Below, one piece after another: positions 27,101 to 35,716 of a stretch of DNA of 64,000 bases (positions are counted from its first letter, which is position 1; every line of letters starts with the position of its first letter). Under the pieces are notes generated by a model, which was given only the letters and a program-made list of their open reading frames with translations, was not told where the DNA came from and searched no databases. Source of the stretch: Tubulanus polymorphus (lineage: Eukaryota; Nemertea; Palaeonemertea; Tubulaniformes; Tubulanidae); NCBI RefSeq assembly GCF_964204645.1, contig NC_134035.1, positions 12,753,951 to 12,817,950 of the forward strand, read 5' to 3'. The position numbers were made by a program, and so were the translations under genes.

Positions 27101-30100
27101 GAATTATTTATGAGAGTAAAGCTATGCGGTAAGATGAAGATGTTATAGAGAGAATGGGATGGATATATCGCGTAGTATATCAAATATCTACCCGCGTACA
27201 ACACGTGACACGACTACAAATTCAAACATAGAACAGATCAACGATAAAACGAGGAAAGAGCTTCGTGAAATGAGGACGTTATTGGTTACAGTACGATATT
27301 CAACTGGCGATTATTAGTATGATCACGGACTCTACTAAAACGTTTTAGCGTCCATGGTATGATCGACATTACTTGAGAACTGCGGTGTTTCAGCATCAGG
27401 TTCTAGAAGACTTCAACAGCAAAGCATGGATTCATTCGTTCCTAGGTATATCCGAATCTGACAACCAAACGACACGCGCGTGCCTGGTGTCACCGCGCTC
27501 ACCTGGTCACCGTTAGACAAACTTCCGAACTGTGTCTGTCGCCAGAGCTCACTGGTCTAGTGGTTAGCACATTAGCGGTTAGATCGAGGTCCTTGGTTCG
27601 AGTCCTGGTCAACCGTTATGGATGGGAGCGTTTTTTGTTTTTGTTTTGGCGAATATTCATATTTTTGTGTGAAAACTGCTACAGCGTTTTAGGCAGAAGC
27701 TGTCATAAGATGAACAATCATAAGGTTTTCGCCATAATTAATACACCAATGCCATTACCCAGTGCACGTGGAGGCCTACAGCTGGCGCGCGTTTAAGATG
27801 GAATATTCTTGCTAATCAACCGATTAAAACTCGAATCAGCTGTGAATCCCATAATATGACACAGTTAATAGTGAATACTCACGTTCAATGAACCAATCAT
27901 CGTATTGTATCATCACTTTTTATTTTTAAATATATATATATATATATATCGATGACACACGTCGATGAAATATCAGCAGCTGAACAGTGTATGGTATTAA
28001 TATATTAATTAATACAAATGTTTTGTACCGATTTATTCCTACGGCTGATGATGATTGCACACATGTGCTTTTCCTGGCATTTGAATTTATCGGAAAAATG
28101 TGTCGCAGCTGTCAAAACGAAACAAAACAATGCATTGTAGCTGACTTCGAATAAAATCCTATCAAACAAGTGACATTTTCATTGCATCCATTTCCATAGA
28201 TTGTGTGGGCTTAATTCGACTCTGAACCCAGTTCCACCAGTTATGTGGCTTTAACTTACTCTGAACCCAGTTTCACAGTTATGTGGCTTTAACTTTACTC
28301 TCAACCCAGTTCCACAGTTGTGTGGTTTTGATTCAACCCTCGACCCAGTTCAAGATTTGTGAGGATTTATTTTGACTCATAGCTTTGTGGGTTTTATTTT
28401 GACTCTGAACGCAATCCCACGGCTTTGTGGCATCGATTTGACTATGAACCTAATTTCAAACTAATCACTGATATCAATATTATCTAATCCAACCGATCAG
28501 TTGATTAAGCACAAGAGTTTATATCTTACCGACTCCTTCCGATTGTATCGTAGAAGATGACGCTGATTTTCGATCCCAGTTATCAAAATCGTGTCTGTTG
28601 TTATTCAACCCGTAACGCCGCGCCGCTATTCCGTTTTTGAGATCCAATAAATGATTAGTTTCAAATAGATTGTCGTCGTTGTTACGATGGTGATGGGTGA
28701 GAGGGCGGATGACCGGTCGTCCGGTGCAGATCCCGCCGGGCCAGGTATCACTAGCTCTTCTGCAGTATCCAACGTCACTATTCACAATACTCGTCGCTGT
28801 TTCAAATCGAATATCGTTGTTTGCTATAAGTTTTTCAGGGAGACCCAGACCCGACCGTCGCCGATTCGAAGTACTACATTGTAAAACCGTATTCCCGACG
28901 TTATAGACATAGTTCCTATAGGCGACCTCATCGAAAATCACCTTCGGGACGTGATTTCGTAAACATCTCGATTTTAAATCCGATTTTTGATTAGGTTCGG
29001 GATTCGGTCCGTTAGGTACACGCGTCGGTTCAGCTGTAGATGCAGTTTTCCCGTGGAACAAGTTCGCGCGATTCGCTCTGACGGAAATCCCCTGAATCGA
29101 TGACGTCACTGCGGGAATTTCGGCGACTTTCTTCAGATCAGGTCTCAACAATTTGCCGGCTTCGTTTCTCTCGAGGTATGTCTCCGGACGAGTGAGCGTT
29201 TCGTACTGATTCCTTATCGCGTAGCCTTTAGATTTACGGTTGAACTTCAGCGGCATAGTTTTCATAAACAGCCACCGAGGCACATTTAGGCCCGCGTCCT
29301 TTAGGCCTGTACACGTTACGGTATCGGTTTGTTTTCGAAAGAAGACAGTAAAAATGCTTCCAAAACGGGATTTGCCCTCTATCAATCCAAAGCTCACGCA
29401 ATCGCCGGAGAAAACAAACCCGATCTTCGATAATCCATAGATTTTCTATATGCTAGGTGTTGATTGAGCGACCGAGACAAATCACACGACAGTTACAACG
29501 ATGGATTCCTGACGACACGAAACTTAAACAGCGCCGCGTAAAATTCCGATATTTGTTGATATGAAAATGCGTTTTATATCATAAGGTTTTTTATCTCGTA
29601 TAAAACGTTTGACTCTTAAACACTGGATGAATACTTTACATAATATAACTATAGATGTCAACACGTGTGCGCCTCCTTAAATATGGATCGAATACTTGGT
29701 TCGCAACGGATCCCGTTGTACATTATGTACAGTACACAGGAACAGGGACTATAGTTTACAGATTTTCTTTCATATTTGCGTAAAAAAATAAGGCGTATTG
29801 CTCTATTTTAGAAACTATAAAGTGAAGTACCTTTATTAACGAAACAAAAGGTGACACTTAGGTAATGAATTCTATGTATGTATATATAGGGGAAGGTGAC
29901 GGCGGTTATTGAGGTTGTTGAAATACATATATACATCGCGTCTGAAGGATTTTTATGTCGGAAGCATCTGCGACGGGACTCGATAACACGACGCAGCTGT
30001 GTGCGCCGTTCATTCAACTTATATCGTCGAATGAGAAGAGAATGTGCAGAAGTCGCCTCATAGCGCGTTCACTCGTCGCGCGGGCGGTACCGTCAAAAAG

Positions 30101-32382
30101 AAACGGCTACTTGCCACACTCAAAAAACGTGGAGAAAGATTATTTGTAAATACAACTGATCAAAATCCACTTTGCACCGTACATTCAACTTCAATGGAAT
30201 GAGAAAAAAATAAGACTTCGCGTTGACCGTCTTGTCGCGGGATATACCGTCAAAAGAAACGCATGTAGCACATAGTAGACTGTATAGCCACACTCAAACT
30301 TCAGAGAGATTTGATCAAAAACTGACCAAAAAAACCCACTTTGCACCGAACATTCAACTTGAATGGAATGAGCTGAATAAAGTCTTCGCATTTACGTGTT
30401 GGGATATACCGTCGAAAGAAACGACCGTGACACAATATGCGATTCATCCAATAGCATAAATCAACAAGTTTCTTTTTCAGTTTTGTTCTAACACGGGTTA
30501 AGCCACAGTGACAACTCTGTAACAGGGGTAAACCGTTGTTCGAATAGCTATAGACCCAAGATGGTCTCAGACTATTAGATCGGTAATAGAACTAAGGTGG
30601 TCTTAGACTGGTGTTAACGGGTTACGGGTTATGCAACAGTGAAATCTATATTATGATAAAGAGGGAAACGGCTATAGAGCTAAGGCGATCTCAGACAGGT
30701 CATAAATCTAAGAAACTGCAGCCTCTGAATGTCTGTACATACCACAGCGAACGTCACGTACTGTTTATTACTGTTTACCCGCAGACGATACCACGCGCGT
30801 ATTGGTAATTACCTTCGTAGTCGTGGTCGATTAGCTGATTACTGTCCGGTTTCACCTGACTCGCATCAGAAAGCGTCATTTTCTTCCGTTTCGAAGACAT
30901 AACAATTGCTTATATCTACCGGGTATCTATGCATTAATACTCACGACTATACTGTGAAGAAAACGCCTATACGATTGAAAACGTCTTATCATTCGTGTCA
31001 AAGATTATAATACGAGGTTTTTTCCGCCGGCCGAAATTATACTTAATCGAGGGCGGTTAAAGTCTAATTCAAAACTAAAGAATCGCTCTGAATAATATGT
31101 ACTTAGAAGTTCGGCTTCTTAAGAAATTATGTTTATCTTATCTTGTTTATATTATCTTAAGTATTTACCTTAACTAAAAAAATTCGTACCTTCGAAACAA
31201 ACATTATTTAAGAACCGACCCCCAATACAGCCTATCAACAGCCTATCACCAGCCTATCAACAGCCTATCAACAGCCTATCAACAGCCTTTCACTAGCCTA
31301 TCACTATCCTACCTGTCTTACTGTTAACTAGGAAAACCACGAATAAAATTCAAACTCGGGAAGATACATAAGAAAAATCCATTGCTATGCTTAGTTATAA
31401 TTAAAGACGTTTTTAACGGTAAACTCGAATAGTCACGCGTCGAACTATTGATGTTGTCTATCCAAGTCGTATATTGCATGACTTTGATGTATATATTCAG
31501 CAACAGCTTGTTCAATTTCATTTGAAGAGAACTCGACTCAGATCTTTTCTGAAGAGCTTTAATTAAACTATTCACGCGGCGGAAATTGAATTTTGTATGG
31601 ATATCGCCGAAAACTGGGACTCGGTCTGCGCTGGCGCGCTGCAGATTCATTAGTCGAAACACGCACGGAAGTCGCATCACACAAAACCATTCAATCCAAT
31701 TCATTCTTTATTGACGCCGCTCAATATGCCGTTTCGTTTGACCCACAGAAAGTTGTCCATGCGCTTTGAACGCGAACTCATCGAAAACAACTTGCACCGT
31801 ACGTTGACAGGTTTCAGTCGGCAGCTGGTCCGATTTCGCGCAGCGAGCGTTCATAAAGTAACGCACCCAAAAATCTTACGATTTTATCATCAAATTTTCT
31901 ATACGTTTTGATTCACACAAACAGGCGATTTTTTTAGTTTGATACATTTAAAGTACAGACATAATCACCAATACATCCTCACGTGAAGGTACGTAACTTT
32001 CTCCCGTTACAACCCTCAGCCCCTCAGCCCCAATTTCCGGGTAACGGGTCCGTGCCAAAAATTAGATCCCCCTCCTTCCAAAATAGCTACGAACGTTTTG
32101 GACTCTCTCGTAAAATTCGAATCAATTTTCGAGATTTAAATCGCAACAAATAATACATGAATCGGTTACAACTACACAAAATAGACTCTTACCTTTCGAA
32201 TCGACGCGTTTGAGTATTTTGGTGCCGCGTCGAGTCGACCGGCCGCTCTTCCTTTTGAATAAACTCCCTCGACTCAACCGTCTACCAGCCGACGAGCGAC
32301 GTCGTTTAGTCGACACTGGGGGAGACGGTTCCGCATCTGAAGCCTGTATTGAACTGGTCAGTCCTACAGACTCACTCGCCAT
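1048..32382 (-). CDS. PLCD: Phosphoinositide phospholipase C, delta class (3' end off left edge)
   Basis: The product should hydrolyse phosphatidylinositol 4,5-bisphosphate to IP3 and diacylglycerol at membranes. Common coding exons in transcript order are 11259-11098, 9291-9215, 9117-8960, 8717-8588, 8159-8041, 7838-7678, 7358-7241, 6779-6694, 6524-6404, 6160-6075, 5672-5587, 5347-5140, 4587-4408, 4183-4076, 2884-2687 and 1194-1048. All junction phases agree and give about 715 residues. Domain order is PH, EF-hands, X, acidic linker, Y, C2, as in PLC-delta; there is no SH2/SH3 insert (gamma) or long C-terminal extension (beta). Catalytic motifs SSHNTY, DCWDG, YHGYT and SLENHC are intact, so it is not an inactive PLC-like protein. 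The final exon, normally about 30 residues ending C2, would follow the donor at 1047 and is not in the window. Seven candidate first exons lie upstream. Confidence 0.95.
1255..2620. mobile_element. TIR element with internal 69-bp tandem array
   Basis: Both ends carry an inverted copy of AGTCCGAAAATGTTTCC preceded by a CACAAT-containing stretch (GAATACCACAAT on the left; GAATCCCACAAT on the opposite strand at the right), giving arms of about 45 bp. The interior is a 69-bp tandem array. No coding capacity is visible, so it is non-autonomous. It lies in the PLC intron between the two C2 exons. Confidence 0.7.
1306..2477. repeat. 69-bp minisatellite, about 17 copies, with 414-bp higher-order unit
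   Basis: The unit contains CCTTGAGCTAGTGTAG, CAACGTTTCGACTATATCC and TAGTCATCTTCAGGAATACTG. Variant units recur in the same order 414 bp apart (for example TTCGATTATATCC at about 1680 and 2094), so a block of six units was duplicated. Confidence 0.92.
3540..3657. repeat. Fold-back element, 118 bp
   Basis: Imperfect inverted arms of about 39 bp: GGTTAACTTGTTTACTCG ... CTTCGCTACTA on the left and TAGTAGCGAAAGCTC ... AAGTTAACC on the right. Related arm sequences recur as a tandem array at 44.26-44.46 kb. Confidence 0.7.
4076..4587 (-). CDS. PLCD: PLC catalytic Y domain exons
   Basis: Exons 4587-4408 and 4183-4076 complete the barrel. They carry [20 protein letters not shown], the Trp-containing [21 protein letters not shown] and [11 protein letters not shown]. 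The Ser and Arg that contact the inositol phosphates in PLC-delta1 are present in the expected motifs. Confidence 0.94.
4740..4850. repeat. SINE tail fragment
   Basis: ATAATGCC-GTGAGTGGCGCTCGG and GGCGGGTT match the tail of the SINE at 47989-48146 (ATAATGCCCTACGTGGCGC, TAGCGGGTT) and the reversed copy near 60240. It is truncated, with no tRNA-like head seen. Confidence 0.45.
4920..5123. mobile_element. Pogo/Tigger-like MITE, 204 bp
   Basis: Terminal inverted repeats: TACAGTGGAACCTCGTTAAG at the left; the right end on the opposite strand reads TACAGTTGAACCTCGTTAAT. The CAGTKGAACCTCG start and flanking TA fit pogo/Tigger elements. There is a second internal hairpin around AAAAATTCATATC / ATGAATTTTT. 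It lies in a PLC intron close to the linker exon. Confidence 0.8.
5140..5347 (-). CDS. PLCD: PLC X-Y linker exon
   Basis: This exon starts at GKKFPSE directly after the X domain, then runs through an acidic stretch ([19 protein letters not shown]) and a basic stretch ([11 protein letters not shown]) into [17 protein letters not shown], the start of Y. The acidic X-Y linker is autoinhibitory in characterised PLC-delta enzymes. A 204-bp pogo-like MITE (4920-5123) lies 17 bp beyond its donor, inside the next intron. Confidence 0.92.
5587..7358 (-). CDS. PLCD: PLC catalytic X domain exons
   Basis: Exons 7358-7241, 6779-6694, 6524-6404, 6160-6075 and 5672-5587 encode the X half of the TIM barrel. 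Visible catalytic features are the first His in SSHNTY, the Ca2+ ligands in [11 protein letters not shown], the second His in YHGYTLTSK and the Glu in SLENHC. The block closes with [14 protein letters not shown]. Position 1 of the DCWDG motif is preceded by Met where Leu or Val is usual, a mild change. The intron between the last two exons has a U12-type GTATCCTTT donor. Confidence 0.94.
5673..6074 (-). other. PLCD: U12-type GT-AG intron in PLC
   Basis: The donor is GTATCCTTT, an exact U12 GT-AG consensus. The acceptor side has ATTCTTAAC about 15 nt before the exon, one mismatch from the U12 branch consensus, and no polypyrimidine tract. The phase-1 join yields EILGN-KLYTTP inside the X domain. 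Confidence 0.8.
7678..8717 (-). CDS. PLCD: PLC EF-hand exons
   Basis: Exons 8717-8588, 8159-8041 and 7838-7678 encode the helix-loop-helix lobe. The first loop, [12 protein letters not shown], fits the Ca2+-binding EF consensus (Asp1, Asn3, Asp5, Ser7, Glu12). The second region is degenerate and carries an insertion ([13 protein letters not shown]) before LDMDEFVAF. The third part ([14 protein letters not shown], then MIEQYEPS) matches the EF-like helices that pack against the X domain. The first of these exons starts at a U12 AC acceptor. Confidence 0.92.
8718..8959 (-). other. PLCD: U12-type AT-AC intron in PLC
   Basis: The 5' splice site reads ATATCCTTT, the exact minor-spliceosome consensus. 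The 3' end is AC, preceded by TTCTTTAAC, one mismatch from the U12 branch consensus TTCCTTAAC, with the branch A about 11 nt before the exon. No AG is available between the in-frame stop and the coding sequence, so a standard acceptor cannot be used. The join is phase 2 and gives KKKDR followed by [12 protein letters not shown], as expected between PH and EF domains. Confidence 0.88.
8960..11259 (-). CDS. PLCD: PLC PH domain exons
   Basis: Exons 11259-11098, 9291-9215 and 9117-8960 encode a pleckstrin homology domain that in PLC-delta binds PIP2 or IP3 and tethers the enzyme to the plasma membrane. Recognisable blocks are [10 protein letters not shown], the basic GRHPRFFKM strand, [12 protein letters not shown] and the closing Trp helix [10 protein letters not shown]. 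The 1.8-kb intron between the first two exons is almost entirely a 60-bp minisatellite. The last exon ends at a U12-type AT-AC donor. Confidence 0.93.
9351..11046. repeat. 60-bp minisatellite, about 28 copies, with 540-bp higher-order unit
   Basis: Units are almost exactly 60 bp and contain GACTTGAGAGTGATATC, GAGTTGGATGGTACAGTAG and ACTCCGCTCAAGTC. The 8-mer GACTTGAG and its reverse complement CTCAAGTC flank the unit junction. Variant order in 9721-10260 repeats in 10261-10800, a nine-unit block duplication. It fills most of the PLC intron between the first two PH exons. Period 60 keeps frames open on both strands without any gene. Confidence 0.95.
11674..12208 (-). CDS. PLCD: PLC alternative first exon 7 (donor uncertain)
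   Basis: An ATG at 12208 ([13 protein letters not shown]) opens a long frame. The only usable phase-1 donor near the end of the clearly protein-like part is GTAATA after 11674, giving 178 codons. The split codon would be TTA (Leu), not the Val of the other six. Another donor after 11571 (GTATGC) is phase 0 and would break the frame. The tail resembles the exon at 28530-29265 ([22 protein letters not shown]). This is the candidate closest to the common PH exon. Confidence 0.5.
12216..12450. repeat. Imperfect tandem duplication upstream of PLC first exon 7
   Basis: Two diverged copies about 130 bp apart share AAATCAA-A--TAATCCATT, then ATAGCCATTTTGA, then TTAGAAG and CATTTCGTCG. It is immediately upstream of the ATG at 12208 and could be promoter sequence, but no core promoter motif is clear. 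Confidence 0.5.
12451..14139. other. PLC intronic/upstream sequence without a gene
   Basis: It holds a direct repeat of about 48 bp (GATTTGATCGGAGAATTAGG) at 13275 and 13563, and a 26-bp unit (TTAGACCAACTACAGCAGCA) repeated three times at about 13706-13780. Otherwise AT-rich unique sequence. Confidence 0.5.
14140..14236 (-). CDS. PLCD: PLC alternative first exon 6 (short, Lys/Glu-rich)
   Basis: An ATG at 14236 opens 32 codons beginning [15 protein letters not shown], strongly charged and probably helical, then one base and donor GTATGA. The phase is 1. The Lys-rich start recalls the short exon at 30813-30900. Support is the exact phase match and the donor; the peptide is short, so chance cannot be excluded. 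Confidence 0.55.
14914..15121. repeat. (GGGAGA)n / (GA)n microsatellite
   Basis: About 28 GGGAGA repeats followed by a pure GA run. The G-rich strand has regularly spaced G-triplets. It lies 106 bp downstream, in PLC sense, of alternative first exon 5. Confidence 0.97.
15227..15683 (-). CDS. PLCD: PLC alternative first exon 5
   Basis: An ATG at 15683 ([11 protein letters not shown]) opens 152 codons ending SQKIVGT, then one base and donor GTAAAC; a second GTAAGT a little further on is out of phase. The phase-1 donor joins the PH exon as Val. The peptide is polar, with two prolines-rich stretches and a CQTC pair. It sits next to a 200-bp GGGAGA/GA microsatellite at 14914-15121. Confidence 0.65.
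15684..17854. other. Region between PLC first exon 5 and the nested gene
   Basis: No supportable gene. At 17110-17235 there are about three degenerate copies of a dispersed repeat with CTTAAGTTGGTTATAG and AGAACCA. Related pieces occur near 6310, 8400, 30545 and 52385. Confidence 0.45.
17855..19171 (+). CDS. Small secreted cysteine-containing protein (two exons)
   Basis: Exons 17855-18055 and 18881-19171 join in phase 0 (donor GTAGGT; acceptor ATTTTATTTTCTAG) to give 163 residues and a stop. Residues 1-18 ([18 protein letters not shown]) are a clear signal peptide, so the product is probably secreted. The mature part has six cysteines at about 29, 39, 84, 91, 96 and 107, enough for three disulfides, a WNWHRP start and possible N-glycosylation at NATG and NCTS. 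I do not recognise the family. The gene is nested in the opposite orientation between PLC alternative first exons. Its intron holds a 204-bp fold-back element (18355-18558). Reading exon 1 through the donor also gives an open frame to 18157, an alternative ending I consider less likely. Confidence 0.75.
18355..18558. repeat. Long fold-back element, 204 bp
   Basis: Nearly perfect arms of about 98 bp, starting TAAATGAAGAAATCCCACAC on the left and the same on the opposite strand at the right. The centre carries CCTGATGATGGCTGTT and AACAGCCGAAACGTTG. It lies in the intron of the nested secreted-protein gene. Confidence 0.9.
19741..20113 (-). CDS. PLCD: PLC alternative first exon 4
   Basis: An ATG at 20113 ([11 protein letters not shown]) opens 124 codons ending ADGEHD, then one base and a consensus donor GTAAGT. 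The phase is 1, again giving Val at the junction. The peptide contains a CECC cluster and a PVWVLRE motif that loosely resembles DVWVKRT in the exon at 15227-15683. No domain is recognised. The exon lies just downstream (on plus coordinates) of the nested secreted-protein gene at 17855-19171. Confidence 0.65.
20114..26480. other. Long PLC 5' intron segment without a supportable gene
   Basis: Mostly AT-rich unique sequence. Open frames here are short and carry no recognised motif or convincing splice partner. There is an (AC)n run at about 25228-25246 and (AT)n runs near 24915. Confidence 0.45.
26500..26860. repeat. GC-rich tandem repeat
   Basis: Units of 30-40 bp built on CCCCGTGGAACGGCCCTTG followed by TCGCTGTTTTCCCGCT or CACTGTTCCCC. 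A longer block including CCCACCACGTTCCCCGTGG is itself repeated (about 26600 and 26745). It is open in several frames only because of its composition and period. Confidence 0.9.
27540..27615 (+). mobile_element. tRNA-derived SINE head
   Basis: An A-box-like TGGTCTAGTGGTTAGCA and a B-box GGTTCGAGTCC are about 45 bp apart, as in a tRNA, but the acceptor stem does not close. This fits a SINE promoter rather than a functional tRNA. Confidence 0.55.
28195..28450. repeat. Degenerate ~54-bp tandem array
   Basis: About five copies of a unit with TGTGGCTTTAACTT-ACTC and GAACCCAGTTCCACAGTT. The second block equals the terminal sequence of the inverted-repeat elements at 33301-33412 and 52131-52242. 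Confidence 0.75.
28530..29265 (-). CDS. PLCD: PLC alternative first exon 3 (long, 245 codons)
   Basis: This is the longest candidate N-terminus. The open frame extends up to about 29440, but the first in-frame ATG is at 29265 ([16 protein letters not shown]), giving 245 codons and then one base before the donor GTAAGA. The sequence is hydrophilic and probably disordered. Its tail (GRPVIRPL, then DDNLFE, then LKNGIAARR) weakly resembles the tail of the candidate exon at 11674-12208 ([22 protein letters not shown]) in the same order, which suggests the two exons share an origin. An upstream acceptor with an earlier start remains possible. Confidence 0.65.
29950..30445. repeat. Imperfect tandem repeat, about 160 bp, three copies
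   Basis: Copies share CACCG-ACATTCAACTT, GAATGGAATGAG, AGTCTTCGC and GGGATATACCGTC-AAAGAAACG. The first copy (29955-30115) is the most diverged. The repeat happens to be open in one frame on the plus strand, but copies drift in frame. Confidence 0.6.
30813..30900 (-). CDS. PLCD: PLC alternative first exon 2 (short)
   Basis: An ATG at 30900 opens 29 codons beginning [12 protein letters not shown] and ending in an acidic stretch (LIDHDYE), followed by one base and a donor GTAATT. The phase is again 1, giving Val at the junction with the PH exon. It is too short to be convincing by length; support comes from the matching phase, the donor and a basic start like that of the exon at 14140-14236. 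Confidence 0.55.
31210..31310. repeat. 12-bp tandem repeat
   Basis: About eight copies of AGCCTATCAACA with small changes. Confidence 0.85.
32193..32382 (-). CDS. PLCD: PLC alternative first exon 1 (basic N-terminus)
   Basis: An ATG at 32382 opens 63 codons, then one base before a strong donor (AAAG then GTAAG). Spliced to the common PH exon at 11259 the split codon becomes GTA (Val). The peptide begins [11 protein letters not shown] and is Ser/Arg/Lys-rich with clusters such as KRRRSS and RRGTKILKR, so it could bind acidic membranes or be phosphorylated; that is inference. It is the most upstream of the seven candidates and would need an intron of about 21 kb. No known domain is recognised. 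Confidence 0.7.
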
Positions 32383-33300
32383 ATTCAGCGGAAATATCTA
32401 CCAGACGGTTGTCTATACGTTTTAATTGATTCTTACTAGTTTTTTTCAAAAATCGAATTCTCGCTTCTACAAGTTCTACAAAAACAGAAAATTAAAATCA
32501 AAATGGTGAATGTTTGAATCGGAATAATTTGGGAAACCATCGCGATGAAATTTGCTTTAGAATTAGGTCCGTAGCGTGAATGATTTTGTTGGCGATTCTT
32601 AATCGTCGAAATGTGGACCACTTTGACAATAACCCTGTTCTCAAACACATTACCACCTGATACTTCTATAAGCCCGCCGCACACAGCATAACATTCATTT
32701 CACCAAAACAGAAAACACGTTTTTCACAAAGAGTTTTTTGTAAAACGTTTTTCTCTCTAACGAAAAAACGTTCAACGCACACGACACGGCATAACAAAAA
32801 CCCCGAAAACGAGGAAACGGTTTTTTACGTGCCGTCTGGCTATAGTTGTAACTAAACCCAGTGCCGTGTTTTAATTTGACACCATCCCCTCGACGAGTTC
32901 CGAAACGAATAGTTGAAACTTGTGTTTATCGAATACACGGTTTTGTCACCACCCTATAAAACGATATTCATACAGATACAGACTTTGCTGATTCACTGAG
33001 AGATCAGGTATCATCGGGTGTATTTATGATGCATGTGTGTGACATGTTTCATCCGATAGTAAACAGAAATACGACACAACCGATGAAGAACTAAAAAATG
33101 TATATTTCAGCAGTATGCGATCATACATACATACATGCATTATACACTGTCGGCAACAACGCTTTCAATAGATTAACACAAAAATAGTGTATAAGCAGAG
33201 ATACAACAACTAAAATCTGTTTTACTGACGTTTTGGAAAGATTTCTTCTTTCCATCTTCAGATATTGATGAAAAATAAATGACTGGACAGTGTAAACCTC

Positions 33301-33412
33301 TGGACCCAGTTCCACAGTCAAGAGTTAGAGTGAACTCTGAGTTAAAATTAGTTCATTTTCAAAGAGTTAACTCTGAGTCAAATCTTAACTCAGAACTGTG
33401 GAACTGGGTCCA
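33301..33412. mobile_element. Inverted-repeat MITE, 112 bp
   Basis: Ends TGGACCCAGTTCCACAGT and ACTGTGGAACTGGGTCCA are perfect inverted copies. The interior holds AGTTAACTC-type short repeats. A second copy is at 52131-52242. Confidence 0.85.
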
Positions 33413-35716
33413 GGAGATGGAAAAAAGAAACGTCAGGATAACGTCAAGATTCTAGTTGTTGATTCTTCATTTTTGCGGTATCTTTGTATACGAAAGCTCC
33501 TGCACTTGTTCAGCAGTTTTTGTTGTTGTTGTTGTTTTTGTTACAAATTAAAAAAAATTCTTAAAAACATACAGACCGATTTCACGTTTACCTGAGCCAC
33601 AAATCCTCGATTTCTTCGGCTTCGTTGTTAATCTATTACGACAACAAGTTCTATATTATGAACAAGGAAAGAACTCCAAATATTGAGACAAGGTCAAATC
33701 ACTGGTTTCCAATACTGCATGATCGATATATTCGCCAATAAGTACAAATGAAGATATATCTAGGTTTGACCGGTTTTGATTCAAGAATCAGTTTCAAGCA
33801 AATAATCGATAAGATTATCCCTAGCTTTTTAGCCTGAATTCCTTGAAATAACTGAAATTCTCTTCGATCCAATATAAGGAAGGTTTATATCATCAAATCA
33901 ATCGACAGAGCGTCTTTAAAATTCCCAAACAACAACAGTACTCATAAACAAAAAATTTGAGAAAAAGGAAAAGCGGTGATTGACAAAAATCAGATTCTAC
34001 TGATTTTGTCGGTAAATCCGAAAAAAATTTAAAATTCAAAACGGTATGAACAGTGCGTAGATTTTCTTCTGAGAAATCCAATTCCTAAATAGAAAACTAA
34101 AACAGTTTCTAGAAATCCAAGTGAGAACGAATTACGAGAGAACAGTTTAGATATTCCTACGATTCGTAGATGAGAGAGAAATCGCCAGTTGAAAACAGAT
34201 CTCCAAGAGACTAACGACACCGTCTTCCGACGAGAAATCCAATTCGTGTAAATGTGAAGTGTCTATTGCAGCCGTCTGAAGTAAGTTGTACTCCTGACGT
34301 CACATCCGAGTGTCATATTATACAACACATTTATATATATATGTATATAGACATCCATCTTGTCATAGTAGACGAGGAGAAGCGAGTTAATATGTCACCT
34401 TACTGTCGTATAAACGGTTTCTATCTATCAACACGATGATCAATACACATAGTCAGAGACAGGTATAAATATCATCGCTGTTATCCTCGGCAGCAAATAG
34501 AGATACCGCTTGATAGAGCGAGACGCGGCAACAACTAAACTTAAAACATCATCGGAAAGTCATCAGCCATGTTTTATGATCGGTATAGAGTGACATACAC
34601 TGCGCGAGAGAGAGGCAGAGCTTAGCACGATTTTCGTTAATGGGAAAATCACCGCCGGCTTTACGCCGTTCTATATATAAACGACGCTATTGATTCTTCT
34701 CGGTTCGATTCTTCTCTGTGACGGTGGTGACATTTAACTTTTACCTCTCTCTCCCCTTTCTCTACCTTTGTTTCTTTCGCAATCTCTAACCATCCCCCTC
34801 CACACCTTTCAGTTGTGGTCCTCTGCTCTACTACACGACGTTCGAAGCGTGAGATATGATTTATACCGACCGCGGATTAAGTAATAAGGTGATTAAGTCT
34901 CTCCGTGTAGCCGCATGATCTTGTTTATTTTCCTTTCCCCCCATAACCCTTACCCTAATCTTAATAATAATGTTCAATGATGCAGCATCTTATTGGAGAA
35001 ATAAATTTCTATCTTTATATTCTTACGACATATGTCTTATCTTATGTCTTGTCTCTTAGCTATGTTAAAATCGTAGTTCTTCGATTTTACCACATTTCCT
35101 CATTAACTGCGATGAACACAATTTTTTGTTTCTTTCTTCTTATTTTCAAGTAGATTTCAATGCAATTTACAACATCACTCAGATATTGTTTATCGATATA
35201 CAGCCTCACCTTGTTTACGACAAGACGATACTGTCCTTGCAATCAATCTATCTTACCTTGTTTATTGTTAGTATCTCTCATTTTGCCTTGATTAATGTAA
35301 CCAATCCCTCTATATTCCTTACCTTGTTTAGAGTCTATCAGATTAATCCATCTCACCGGAGCACAGAACGCCCGCGTATTTTATATATATTTGATGAGTT
35401 GCTGTGATTTAATGGAGTTCCTAAATATAGCTCGACGCGTTACAGGCCCCTGAAAAACCTGCCAGCATCGTCACCACCACCGACAGCAGCGGCAGCAGCA
35501 TCATCATCCAGCTACAGACTACAAGACTCTGGAGTCTGGCGAGTAAGATCGATTTGACTGCTGAACGAGTGAAGAAAAATATCTGAGGAGTGACGACGAC
35601 GGTGCGTAGGTCACGCACACACTGTCTATCCAGGGGTTCACTTCCGGTGTGAATTCTGCCGGGATTTTAGAGTGAAATAAATGTTTTGATAATTTATCCA
35701 AAATGTGTACAAGTAG

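Noticed and set aside
31324..31911. Divergent open frames of 126 and 66 codons that faintly resemble a transposase fragment
   Set aside because: No catalytic motif, no terminal repeats and no recognisable family; the resemblance was too vague to report.
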